Of a stretch of 7,074 nucleotides of DNA, positions 1 through 5,712 are shown piece after piece. The translations under genes were made by a program, and so were the position numbers. Numbering within the stretch: position 1 is the first letter of the stretch; the number at the start of each line of letters is the position of its first letter. The stretch is from positions 1-7,074 of the forward strand of contig JANWHI010000053.1 in assembly GCA_025450495.1 (NCBI GenBank), read 5' to 3'. The DNA is from Candidatus Dormiibacter sp. GTDB taxonomy: Bacteria > Chloroflexota > Dormibacteria > UBA8260. The notes beneath the pieces were generated by a model. The model did not search any database and had not been told where the DNA came from. It saw only the letters and a program-made list of their open reading frames with translations.

Positions 1-1
1 C

Positions 2-117
2 GACGCATCCAAGCCGCTGGGCGCCGCCTACGACGCCGCGTTCTTCGCCCGCTCGGTGGTCGACGCGCTCGACACCATGGCGCTGCCGCGCGTCCATCTC
101 GTCGGTCACAGCCTAGG
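2..117 (+). pseudogene. alpha/beta-hydrolase fragment truncated by an insertion sequence
   Basis: The open frame enters from the window's left edge and reads through an ALPRVHLVGHSLG segment. This is the beta-strand plus nucleophile elbow (GxSxG, here GHSLG with the catalytic serine) of alpha/beta-hydrolase fold enzymes such as esterases, lipases and haloperoxidase-like proteins. The elbow normally lies near the first third to middle of the protein, with the acid and histidine of the triad more than 100 residues later. Here the native frame stops making sense at the CCTAGG target site. The reading frame then runs into the insertion sequence and ends at a TGA at 254-256, adding about 46 unrelated residues. 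The gene is therefore broken and presumably inactive. The substrate cannot be told from this piece. No continuation of the hydrolase is visible on the far side of the element. Confidence 0.8.
112..117. repeat. target-site duplication, left copy (CCTAGG)
   Basis: CCTAGG abuts the left end of the insertion sequence and is identical to 1154-1159 at the right end. The CTAG core is the preferred target of IS481-type elements, so this is read as a 6-bp target duplication. Confidence 0.85.
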
Positions 118-143
118 TGTAGTTCCCACAGACGTTGTTGACA
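118..143 (+). repeat. left terminal inverted repeat (IRL)
   Basis: This 26-bp end pairs with 1128-1153 in inverted orientation. The outer 11 bases and inner 10 bases are identical and three mismatches fall in the 5-base middle. It starts with the TGT typical of the family. Its innermost six bases are a perfect TTGACA. Confidence 0.92.
138..143 (+). promoter_or_regulatory. candidate -35 box for the transposase (TTGACA)
   Basis: A consensus TTGACA hexamer forms the inner edge of the left inverted repeat and points towards the transposase, whose start lies 64 bases on. No good TATAAT-like -10 is visible at 16-18 bases spacing; the bases around 161-170 are CCACGGTTTG. The promoter call is therefore tentative. 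Confidence 0.35.
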
Positions 144-147
144 GAGT

Positions 148-161
148 GAGAGCCCGCTCTC
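148..161. repeat. short palindrome inside the IS left end
   Basis: GAGAGC and GCTCTC form a perfect 6-bp inverted repeat around a CC centre, just inside the left terminal repeat and upstream of the transposase ribosome site. It may be a transposase-binding or transcript structure. With a 2-base loop an RNA hairpin would have to open its innermost pair. Function is inferred only. Confidence 0.35.
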
Positions 162-192
162 CACGGTTTGGACTGCTTCACGGTCCGGCCAC

Positions 193-200
193 GGAGGAGG
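193..200 (+). promoter_or_regulatory. ribosome binding site for the transposase
   Basis: GGAGGAGG sits 7 bases before the GTG at 208. It is a near-perfect anti-16S match and fixes GTG as the transposase start. Confidence 0.8.
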
Positions 201-207
201 GCTCTCG

Positions 208-1158
208 GTGTCTCATGCTAGGGCGCGGCTCACCGAATTCGGAAGAGGGCTGCTGATCGAGCGGGTGCTCCAGGAAGGCTGGTCGGCCGCGGCCACTGCG
301 GAGGCGGCCGGCGTTTCCCGCGCCACGGTGTACAAGTGGCTGGGCCGGTACCGCCGCGAGGGCGAGGCCGGTCTGCGCGACCGCACCAGCCGCCCGGCGC
401 GCAGCCCACGCAGGCTGTCCGCTGATACGGAGAACCGAATTCTTCGTCTCCGCCAGCGCCGCAAGCTCGGGCCGCACCGATTGGGTGCCCTCCTGGGCGT
501 TCCACGGTCCACCTGCTACGCGGTCCTGCGCCGCCACCAGCTGCATCGTCTCGACTGGATGGACCGCCCCACAGCGGCGGTGATCCGTCGCTATGAGCGG
601 GAGCGTCCTGGCGAGCTGGTCCATGTGGACATCAAGAAGCTGGCGCGCATTCCCGAGGGAGGCGGCCATCGGATGCTCGGCCGAGATGGCCGATCTGGTC
701 ACAGCGGTGTTGGCTACGACTTCATTCACGCGGCGCTGGACGACCACTCGCGGCTTGCCTTCGCTGAGATCCACCGCGACGAGCAGGCCCAGACCTGCAC
801 CGAGTTCATGGCGCGCGCGCTGAGGTTCTTTGCCGAGCACGGAGCTCCAGTGGAACGCGTCCTCACTGACAACGGCAACGGCTACCGCTCGCACGTGTTC
901 AACGGCTTCCTGGCGGCCTCTGGGGTGCGCCACCAGTTCTGCCGACCTCACCGCCCCCAGACCAACGGCAAGGTGGAGCGCTTCAACCGAACCTTGCTCG
1001 AGGAATGGGCATATGTCCGGCTCTACACCGGCAACGCCCGTCGCAACCGCTTGCTCCCGGCCTGGCTGCACCTGTACAACCACCATCGCTGCCACACCGC
1101 GCTGGGAGGGCTCCCACCCATCGCTCGTGTCAACAACCTATCTGGGAACTACACCTAG
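208..1158 (+). CDS. IS481-family DDE transposase, 316 aa
   Basis: Catalyses cut and strand transfer of the surrounding insertion sequence. Residues 1-60 hold a helix-turn-helix of the kind that binds the terminal repeats (ATAEAAGVSRATVYKWLGRY, about 29-48), and a second basic helical region follows (about 75-110). The retroviral-integrase-type core follows with D141 in VHVDIKK, D221 in VLTDNGNGY and E257 in TNGKVERFNRTL. The last two are separated by 35 residues, the classic DD(35)E pattern. Length is normal for the family. A GTG start is chosen because of the GGAGGAGG 7 bases upstream. The ORF runs through the right inverted repeat without a stop; its TAG comes entirely from the CTAG of the target duplication. 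All catalytic residues are present and no frameshift is seen, so the enzyme is probably functional. Confidence 0.93.
   Translation: MSHARARLTEFGRGLLIERVLQEGWSAAATAEAAGVSRATVYKWLGRYRREGEAGLRDRTSRPARSPRRLSADTENRILRLRQRRKLGPHRLGALLGVPRSTCYAVLRRHQLHRLDWMDRPTAAVIRRYERERPGELVHVDIKKLARIPEGGGHRMLGRDGRSGHSGVGYDFIHAALDDHSRLAFAEIHRDEQAQTCTEFMARALRFFAEHGAPVERVLTDNGNGYRSHVFNGFLAASGVRHQFCRPHRPQTNGKVERFNRTLLEEWAYVRLYTGNARRNRLLPAWLHLYNHHRCHTALGGLPPIARVNNLSGNYT
1128..1153 (-). repeat. right terminal inverted repeat (IRR)
   Basis: Reverse complement of the left end with 23 of 26 matches. It is also coding: the last residues of the transposase (VNNLSGNYT) are read through this repeat, and the frame leaves the element before it meets a stop. 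Confidence 0.92.
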
Positions 1159-1159
1159 G
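1154..1159. repeat. target-site duplication, right copy (CCTAGG), supplies two stop codons
   Basis: CCTAGG is identical to 112-117. Its palindromic CTAG core reads TAG on both strands: bases 1156-1158 end the transposase on the plus strand, and bases 1157-1155 end the DedA-like gene on the minus strand. Confidence 0.85.
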
Positions 1160-1904
1160 CCGCACCCCGTCGGCGCCCACCGCGCCACGCGGAGAGCGCG
1201 CTGATCGCGAAGATGACCACGATCAGCGCGATCGTGATCCGTCCGCTGTACTGGCCCACGGCGTCGGCGACGTTCTCGGCAGGTTTGCCGATGATGAAAC
1301 CGAGCGCCACCCACAGCCCGACGTAGCTCAGCGTGCCGATGAAGTCCACCACGATGAAGGGAAGGAACAGGATGCGAGCGTCGCCGGCGCCGAAGTAGAG
1401 GAGATCGTTGGGGACGGGCAGCCAGTAGGCGAAGAGGATCGTCCACAGTCCCCAGCGCGCGAAGAATCTCTCTGCCCGGGATGCCCGGCGGTGCCACCTC
1501 CGGTCATGTTTCTCGAGGTAGCCCACCAGCGGCCGTCCGTAGCGCCGACCCGCCCAGTAGAAGAAGGGGTCGGTCAGCATGGTGATCGGGATCGGGGCCA
1601 CGAGCACCGCCCACAACGGCAGCCTGCCGCCGGAGGCGTAGGCGCCGGCGATGATCAGCGATATGGTGCTGCCGCGGAGCAGCTCTGCGTACAGCGGCCT
1701 GGTGAACTGCAGCGCGGTGCCCAACGGGATGCCCGCGTAGTAGTAGATCGACTTGGCCAGGATCGGCCCCAGGCAGAGGAAGTCCTTGGGCCCCGCTCCG
1801 TGGAAGAAGCTCGGGGGGACGGCGTGCTCGTCGTCGACGGGGGTGGCGCCTGCGCCTGGTTCGTCGAGGCCATTCTCGGGATCCGACGGGGTTGTACCGA
1901 TCAA
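1155..1904 (-). CDS. DedA/VTT-domain integral membrane protein, 249 aa
   Basis: Polytopic inner-membrane protein of the DedA/SNARE-associated (VTT) superfamily, some members of which are lipid scramblases or flippases and support membrane potential. A hydrophilic N-terminus (1-45) is followed by hydrophobic segments near 46-62, 79-112, 151-162, 178-206 and 222-240. The recognisable core is ERFFARWG (145-152) followed by LPVPNDLLYFGAG (162-174), corresponding to the FxxRxG...P...AG signature. The usual arginine just before that proline motif (GRF or RL in most relatives) is replaced by FAYW here. The only possible start before the membrane core is the TTG at 1904, since an in-frame TGA lies nine codons earlier. 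That TTG overlaps the TGA of the upstream exporter gene (TTGA), and no ribosome site is visible, so translational coupling is likely. The stop codon lies in the IS target duplication. The C-terminus (RGGRRRGAA) looks natural. Confidence 0.78.
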   Translation of the reverse strand: MIGTTPSDPENGLDEPGAGATPVDDEHAVPPSFFHGAGPKDFLCLGPILAKSIYYYAGIPLGTALQFTRPLYAELLRGSTISLIIAGAYASGGRLPLWAVLVAPIPITMLTDPFFYWAGRRYGRPLVGYLEKHDRRWHRRASRAERFFARWGLWTILFAYWLPVPNDLLYFGAGDARILFLPFIVVDFIGTLSYVGLWVALGFIIGKPAENVADAVGQYSGRITIALIVVIFAISALSAWRGGRRRGAA

Positions 1905-2857
1905 GCCACGCTGTCCACGGGCAGGTCAGGCGCACGCCGCGACGAGACCGGTGGTCGGGAGAGGATCAGCACCACGGCAACGATGATGAGCGCCGCGGCG
2001 AGCAGCGTCTGTCCGGTGATCTGCTCGCCGAGGAATGCCCAGCCGAGCAGGACCGCGACCAGGGGGTTCACGTACGCGTACGTCGCCACGGCGGTGGTGG
2101 GCACCTTGCTCAGCAGCCACACATAGGCGCTGAACGCGATCAGCGAACCGAAGACCACCAGGTACACAAGCGACAGTCCCGACACCAGGCTGATCCTATC
2201 GAGGTGCAGGTTGGCCAACTCCCCGGTGACCAGACCGGCGATGAGCAGCAGGACACCTCCGCAGAGCATCTCCATCCCGGTAGCCGGCAGCAGGCGCCTG
2301 GGCAATGGGCCGCGGGTCGCGTACAACGAACCGACCGCCCACGTCAGCGGCGCCACCAGAACCAGCAACATGTGAGCCGGGTCGGCAGCGCCACCCCCGG
2401 GACGGAGCAGCACCGCGGTCCCGAGCAGACCGACGCCGATGCCGGCCACCGCCACCCGGCGCAGCCGCTGGCCGAGGAAGAGCGCGCTGAACAACGCGAT
2501 GAACAGCGGGACAGTGGCGACCAGGAGCGCCACCGTGCCGGAAGGCACGAACTGTTCGCCGTAGACCACGCCGCCGTTGCCGCCGAGCAGGAGCAATGCC
2601 CCGACGATCGCCGCCGCGCCCCACTGGCGGCGGCCGATCGGATCCCTCTCACGACCGCCCGCGCGGCTGCTGATGGCCAAGAGGATGGCGCCCGCGACCA
2701 CGAAGCGGGCCCCCGCCATCAGCAGGGGCGGGATGGTGTCCAGCGCCAGCCTGATGAAGAGGTAGGTGCTTCCCCAGATGACGTACACGATGGCGAAGGC
2801 ACCGATGACCCGGCCGCCCAGACGGTGGACGACAGCGGATCGAGCCAGGGTGGTCAC
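1901..2857 (-). CDS. EamA-family (drug/metabolite transporter) exporter, YedA-like, 318 aa
   Basis: Ten-helix inner-membrane permease of the DMT superfamily, built from two EamA repeats. Repeat one starts with FAIVYVIWGSTYLFIRLALD (21-40), the WGSTY signature at the first helix, followed by PPLLMAGARF (43-52) and PSGTVALLVATVPLFIALFS (105-124). Repeat two spans about 161-300 and ends with YVNPLVAVLLGWAFLGE (262-278), the conserved helix 9 motif. These features resemble E. coli YedA/RhaT-type members, which export amino acids or other small metabolites; the substrate here is unknown. The GTG start is supported by AGGGTGG six bases upstream (2864-2870). The 3' end overlaps the DedA-like gene by four bases, so the two are very probably one operon. 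It is transcribed divergently from the aldehyde dehydrogenase across a 95-bp gap. Confidence 0.92.
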   Translation of the reverse strand: MTTLARSAVVHRLGGRVIGAFAIVYVIWGSTYLFIRLALDTIPPLLMAGARFVVAGAILLAISSRAGGRERDPIGRRQWGAAAIVGALLLLGGNGGVVYGEQFVPSGTVALLVATVPLFIALFSALFLGQRLRRVAVAGIGVGLLGTAVLLRPGGGAADPAHMLLVLVAPLTWAVGSLYATRGPLPRRLLPATGMEMLCGGVLLLIAGLVTGELANLHLDRISLVSGLSLVYLVVFGSLIAFSAYVWLLSKVPTTAVATYAYVNPLVAVLLGWAFLGEQITGQTLLAAALIIVAVVLILSRPPVSSRRAPDLPVDSVA

Positions 2858-2863
2858 TGCCGG

Positions 2864-2870
2864 CCACCCT
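2864..2870 (-). promoter_or_regulatory. ribosome binding site of the EamA exporter
   Basis: Reads AGGGTGG on the minus strand, six bases before the GTG at 2857. It supports this GTG as the start; no other candidate codon near the first helix has a comparable site. Confidence 0.6.
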
Positions 2871-2881
2871 ACGGCATCGCG

Positions 2882-2909
2882 CGCGCCGGCGGAGCCCGCG
2901 CCGGCGGAG
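2882..2909. repeat. tandem 13-bp direct repeat in the divergent intergenic region
   Basis: CGCGCCGGCGGAG occurs at 2882-2894 and again at 2897-2909, exact, with a 15-bp period. It lies between the divergent exporter and aldehyde dehydrogenase genes, where an operator for either could sit. The repeat is made of low-complexity GC sequence, so chance or slippage is also plausible. No clear sigma-70 pair is seen in the gap. A TTGACC at 2913-2918 has no matching -10 box before the ribosome site. Confidence 0.45.
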
Positions 2910-2939
2910 TCGTTGACCGCCTCCGTACCATCGGTGTCT

Positions 2940-2944
2940 GGAGG
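2940..2944 (+). promoter_or_regulatory. ribosome binding site of the aldehyde dehydrogenase
   Basis: GGAGG lies eight bases before the ATG at 2953. This favours that ATG over the in-frame ATG seven codons later (2974). Confidence 0.75.
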
Positions 2945-2952
2945 ACGCTGCT

Positions 2953-4371
2953 ATGGCCGTTGAAGTGCAGGTGATGCGCTCCGTCAACCCGGCGACGGAG
3001 GAGGAGATCGCCACATACCCGGTGCACACCGAGAGCGAGGTCGATGCCGCCCTTGATCGTGCGCTGGCGCGACGGCAGGGCTGGCACAGCACGCCGATCG
3101 AGGACCGCTGCCGGCTGATGGCCACGGCCGGCAATGTTCTCCGCCAGCGCCGTGATTCGCTCGCCGCCCTGATCACCGCGGAGATGGGCAAGACGATCGC
3201 CGAGTCGCGCGCAGAGGTTGAGAAGTGCGCCTTTGGGTGCCAGTGGTTCGCCGAGCGCGCCGCCGGGTTCCTCGCCGACGAGCCCTCGCCGAGCGACAGT
3301 CCTCGCAGCTTCGTCGCGTTCGAGCCGCTCGGCACCGTGCTCGCCGGCATGCCCTGGAACTTCCCGCTCTGGCAGGTGTTCCGCTTCGCGGCTCCCGGAC
3401 TCTGCGCGGGCAACTGCGCCGTGCTCAAGCACGCCAGCAACGTCAGCGGCTGCGCGCTCGCCATCGGCGAGGTGTTCAGGGATGCGGGCTTCCCGCGCGG
3501 CGTCTTCGAGGTGGTGCTCATCCCCAACCAACGCGTCGCGGCAGTCATCGAGGACCCACGCATCACGGCGGTGACGCTCACCGGGAGCACCGCCGCCGGC
3601 CGCAGCGTGGCCGCCGCCGCGGGGAGAAGCCTGAAGCCGGCTGTTCTCGAGCTCGGCGGGTCGGACGCCTTCATCGTCCTCGAGGACGCCGACCTGGACG
3701 CGGCAGCGTCCGCCGCCGCCAAGTCGCGCTTCCAGAATGCGGGGCAGAGTTGCATCTCGGCGAAGCGATTCATCGTCGTCGACGCGGTCGCTGCCGAGTT
3801 TGAAGAGCTGCTCGTCGAGCGCGCGCTGGCGATGGTGGTCGGTGACCCGATGCGCGAGTCGGTGACCATGGGACCGTTGGCACGCGGCGATCTCCGCGAC
3901 GCCATCGAGCGCCAGCTCCGCGAGTCGCTCGCGATGGGCGCGACCCTGCGGTGCGGCGGCTCACGGCCAGAGGGCCGGGGCTACTACGTCACGCCTGCCG
4001 TGGTCACGGGCTGCACCGCCGAGATGCCCGCTTTCCGCGAGGAGACGTTCGGCCCGCTCGCGGCGGTGATGCGCGTGCGTTCGGCGGACGCGGCTCTGTC
4101 AGCCGCCAACCACTCCGACTTCGGACTGGGCGGCAACATCTGGACGCGCGATGAGGAGCACGGTCTGTCGTTGGCGCGGCGCATGGAGAGTGGTGGCGTC
4201 TTCATCAACGGGATGACTCACTCCGATCCGCGCATTCCCTTCGGAGGCATCAAGGAGAGCGGATACGGTCGCGAGCTCGCCAGCTTCGGCATTCGCGAGT
4301 TCGTCAACGTGAAGACGATCTGGATGCCCGAAGCGGGCGTGCGGAGCGGAGGTGCACCCCCGGCGGAGTGA
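2953..4371 (+). CDS. gabD: NAD(P)-dependent succinate-semialdehyde dehydrogenase (Sad/GabD1 type), 472 aa
   Basis: Oxidises an aldehyde, most likely succinate semialdehyde, to the acid in the cytoplasm; in GABA catabolism this feeds succinate to the TCA cycle. The full aldehyde dehydrogenase fold is present: MPWNFPLWQ (133-141, with N136), the cofactor-binding LKHASN (158-163, with K159), the Rossmann TLTGSTAAG (208-216), the general base E233 in LELGGSD, the nucleophile C267 in NAGQSCISAKRF, and E364 in EETFGP. Length and the LELGGSD, LKHASN and FGGIKESGYGREL motifs are very close to what I recall of E. coli Sad (YneI) and M. tuberculosis GabD1, hence the specific call. Broader semialdehyde substrates cannot be excluded. 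No transaminase or GABA permease gene is adjacent. The final 14 residues after VKTIWMP form a short extension beyond the usual end. It precedes the deacetylase gene by 123 bases on the same strand. Confidence 0.9.
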   Translation: MAVEVQVMRSVNPATEEEIATYPVHTESEVDAALDRALARRQGWHSTPIEDRCRLMATAGNVLRQRRDSLAALITAEMGKTIAESRAEVEKCAFGCQWFAERAAGFLADEPSPSDSPRSFVAFEPLGTVLAGMPWNFPLWQVFRFAAPGLCAGNCAVLKHASNVSGCALAIGEVFRDAGFPRGVFEVVLIPNQRVAAVIEDPRITAVTLTGSTAAGRSVAAAAGRSLKPAVLELGGSDAFIVLEDADLDAAASAAAKSRFQNAGQSCISAKRFIVVDAVAAEFEELLVERALAMVVGDPMRESVTMGPLARGDLRDAIERQLRESLAMGATLRCGGSRPEGRGYYVTPAVVTGCTAEMPAFREETFGPLAAVMRVRSADAALSAANHSDFGLGGNIWTRDEEHGLSLARRMESGGVFINGMTHSDPRIPFGGIKESGYGRELASFGIREFVNVKTIWMPEAGVRSGGAPPAE

Positions 4372-4494
4372 CCAGCGCGAGCGCTCTGTTCACGTATCCT
4401 TAGCCGTAACACCGTCCGCATGCGCACGGGCCGGCAACCGTTCAGACTCCGGGCGCGGCATCAGCCGGTTGCCTCACGTCAAGAGAGGAAGAAC
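4372..4494 (+). other. intergenic region upstream of the deacetylase, weak promoter signals
   Basis: This 123-bp gap holds a TATCCT at 4395-4400 that could be a -10 box, but no convincing -35 lies 16-18 bases upstream. The palindrome GAGCGCTC (4379-4386), just after the dehydrogenase stop, has no loop and no T run, so it is not a typical terminator. An in-frame ATG at 4420 would extend the deacetylase by 25 residues, but it lacks a ribosome site. Confidence 0.3.
4483..4491 (+). promoter_or_regulatory. ribosome binding site deciding the TTG start of the deacetylase
   Basis: GAGAGGAAG precedes the TTG at 4495 by a few bases. The earlier ATG at 4420 has no such sequence, and starting at TTG gives a proper signal peptide. 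The site therefore decides the start. Confidence 0.6.
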
Positions 4495-5520
4495 TTGCCC
4501 ACCTTCGTTCGTCGTCACCTACGTCATACCGCTCGAGGCACGCGCGCGCTGGTGGTCGTGCTTGCACTCGCGGTGCTGTCCGTGCAGACGGCTGCATCGG
4601 CACCGCCCGCGGCCTCGGGCGGGTCACTCGGCGCCCGACTGGATCAGGTGCAGGCACCGGCTGCACTGCCATTCTCCGTCGGACCTGGTGTGCCCATCGC
4701 GGCCCCGGAGCTGCCACGTCTGACCAGCAATCCCCAACTCGTCAGCGCCGCCGGGCCACGCGGTCCGCGACTCACCGTCCCGATCCTCGTCTACCACTAT
4801 GTGCTCAAGGTGCGGCCGAGCCCGGGCAACGTCCTCCTGTTCAACCTGTCGCTCTCGCCCGCGCTGTTCGCCAGGCAGATGGCCCTGCTGCACGTCGAGG
4901 GGGCTACGCCGATCAGCCTGGCCGTGCTCATCGACGCGCTCAACGGCAAAGGGGGACTCCCGCCACATCCTGTGGTGCTGACCTTCGACGACGGCTACGT
5001 CGACTTCGCAACCGCGGCGGCGCCGGTGCTCCATCGGTACGGCTTCGTCGCAACCGATTACGTTGTCAGTGGCTTCATCGGACATTCCGGCTACATGAGC
5101 GCCGCCCAGGTCAAGCGGATGGATGCCGCCGGATTGGTGATCGGCTCGCACACCGTCCACCACGTCGACCTCGCCACCACACCACCGGCGCTGGCACGGA
5201 TGGAGATCGACGGTGGCAAGGCGGCACTGGAGAAGCTGCTCGGTCACCGCGTCCTCGACTTCGCCTACCCTTACGGCGGGTTCGACGGCGCCGTCCAACA
5301 GATGGTGCGGGACGCCGGCTTCCGCGACGCCGTCACCACGATGGGCGGCGACACGCAAACGCTCGCCGGCAGCTTTGAGCTGCTTCGCATGCACATCGGC
5401 GGTGCGCCGAGCCTGGAGGTGTTCGCTCGACTTGCCGGGCTGCCACTCCCCACGGCCACGGATTACGCAGCGATCAGCCGCGAGACGTCGCCGTCTCGGC
5501 TGGCTGAGCTGGCCGCCTGA
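4495..5520 (+). CDS. secreted polysaccharide deacetylase (NodB/CE4 domain), 341 aa
   Basis: Exported metal-dependent deacetylase expected to remove N- or O-acetyl groups from an extracellular or wall polysaccharide. Starting at TTG 4495, the protein opens with a basic stretch (RRHLRH), a hydrophobic core (ALVVVLALAVLSV) and a TAASA site that suggests cleavage after residue 36. A proline- and alanine-rich linker (37-93) precedes the catalytic domain. VPILVYHYV (95-103) starts the fold. Then come motif 1 TFDDGY (163-168, catalytic base and metal aspartate D165/D166), motif 2 SHTVHH (218-223, metal-binding H219 and H223), motif 3 AYPYGG (257-262) and a late RMHIGG (298-303), which probably supplies the motif-5 histidine. 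All key metal ligands are present. The layout resembles PgaB/IcaB-like single-domain enzymes, but no pga/ica genes are nearby and the substrate is unknown. It ends only three bases before the convergent CxxC gene. Confidence 0.9.
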   Translation: MPTFVRRHLRHTARGTRALVVVLALAVLSVQTAASAPPAASGGSLGARLDQVQAPAALPFSVGPGVPIAAPELPRLTSNPQLVSAAGPRGPRLTVPILVYHYVLKVRPSPGNVLLFNLSLSPALFARQMALLHVEGATPISLAVLIDALNGKGGLPPHPVVLTFDDGYVDFATAAAPVLHRYGFVATDYVVSGFIGHSGYMSAAQVKRMDAAGLVIGSHTVHHVDLATTPPALARMEIDGGKAALEKLLGHRVLDFAYPYGGFDGAVQQMVRDAGFRDAVTTMGGDTQTLAGSFELLRMHIGGAPSLEVFARLAGLPLPTATDYAAISRETSPSRLAELAA

Positions 5521-5523
5521 CGC

Positions 5524-5712
5524 TCAGCCCGGGCGGACCGGGCGTAAATTGCCCGCGTCGTACCCGGCGCATGCGATCACCGGCAGCCGCGGGTAGCGCG
5601 GGAACGCCGGGTCGGACTCCGAAAGTCCGCACATCCAGAACTGCGAGCGAGCCCCGCGAACAATGCGGGCATGCTCACAGGTCGCGCAGAGACCGGGCTT
5701 GGCTTCGGACAT
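5524..5712 (-). CDS. small four-cysteine (CxxCxH) conserved hypothetical protein, 62 aa
   Basis: Function unknown. The protein contains CATCEH (9-14), then SQFWMCGLSESDPAFPRYPRL (23-43) and PVIACAGYD (44-52). Cysteines at 9, 12, 28 and 48 are spaced like a small zinc-binding (zinc-ribbon-like) or metal-binding knuckle. The sequence pattern (CxxC-H, basic stretch, aromatic-x-x-C, S-x-x-DP-x-FP-x-YP-x-LPV, C-x-GY) resembles small uncharacterised proteins I recall from high-GC bacteria, which argues that it is a genuine gene. The start is the ATG at 5712; no strong ribosome site is seen. It overlaps the 3' end of the upstream phosphatase gene by 38 bases in a different frame, so coupled translation is likely. 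The basic tail after residue 53 is not obviously conserved. Confidence 0.75.
   Translation of the reverse strand: MSEAKPGLCATCEHARIVRGARSQFWMCGLSESDPAFPRYPRLPVIACAGYDAGNLRPVRPG
5527..5543. terminator. GC hairpin at a convergent gene junction
   Basis: GCCCGG (5527-5532) and CCGGGC (5538-5543) form a perfect 6-bp stem with a GCGGA loop. It lies immediately after the deacetylase stop and within the last codons of the opposing CxxC gene. Neither strand shows a clear T run, so it may act as a weak bidirectional terminator, or simply be codon-driven sequence. Confidence 0.35.

Larger units (their letters stand above)
118..1153 (+). mobile_element. IS481-family insertion sequence, complete, 1036 bp
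   Basis: The element is bounded by 26-bp terminal inverted repeats beginning TGTAGTTCCCA, with 23 of 26 positions matching. It contains a single intact DDE transposase reading left to right. It is flanked on both sides by the identical hexamer CCTAGG (112-117 and 1154-1159). A TGT...ACA element of about 1.0 kb with one ORF and a duplicated NCTAGN target matches what is known for IS481 and several relatives. Intact ends, intact ORF and identical flanks suggest a fairly recent, potentially still mobile copy. The exact IS name cannot be assigned without an ISfinder comparison. Confidence 0.93.

Noticed and set aside
663..692. 8-bp inverted repeat CGGCCATC / GATGGCCG with a 14-base loop
   Set aside because: Lies inside the transposase catalytic domain, between D141 and D221; no regulatory position and likely chance in GC-rich coding sequence.
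178..1095. Long minus-strand open frame (305 codons) across the transposase
   Set aside because: It is fully antisense to a transposase with complete HTH and DDE motifs. Its translation has no recognisable domain; long antisense frames are expected at this GC content.
1005..2126. Plus-strand 373-codon frame, in phase with the hydrolase fragment if the IS were removed
   Set aside because: It is antisense to the DedA-like and EamA genes, rich in Q/R/D/H as such shadows are, and shows no hydrolase features.
2649..3905. Minus-strand 418-codon open frame over the dehydrogenase
   Set aside because: Antisense to a well-supported aldehyde dehydrogenase and serine/arginine rich without motifs.
4379..4386. 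GAGCGCTC palindrome after the dehydrogenase stop as a terminator
   Set aside because: No loop and no following T run; too short to count as an intrinsic terminator.
4420..4494. ATG at 4420 as the deacetylase start
   Set aside because: No ribosome site, and it would place 25 basic residues ahead of a normal signal peptide; the TTG at 4495 follows a purine-rich site.
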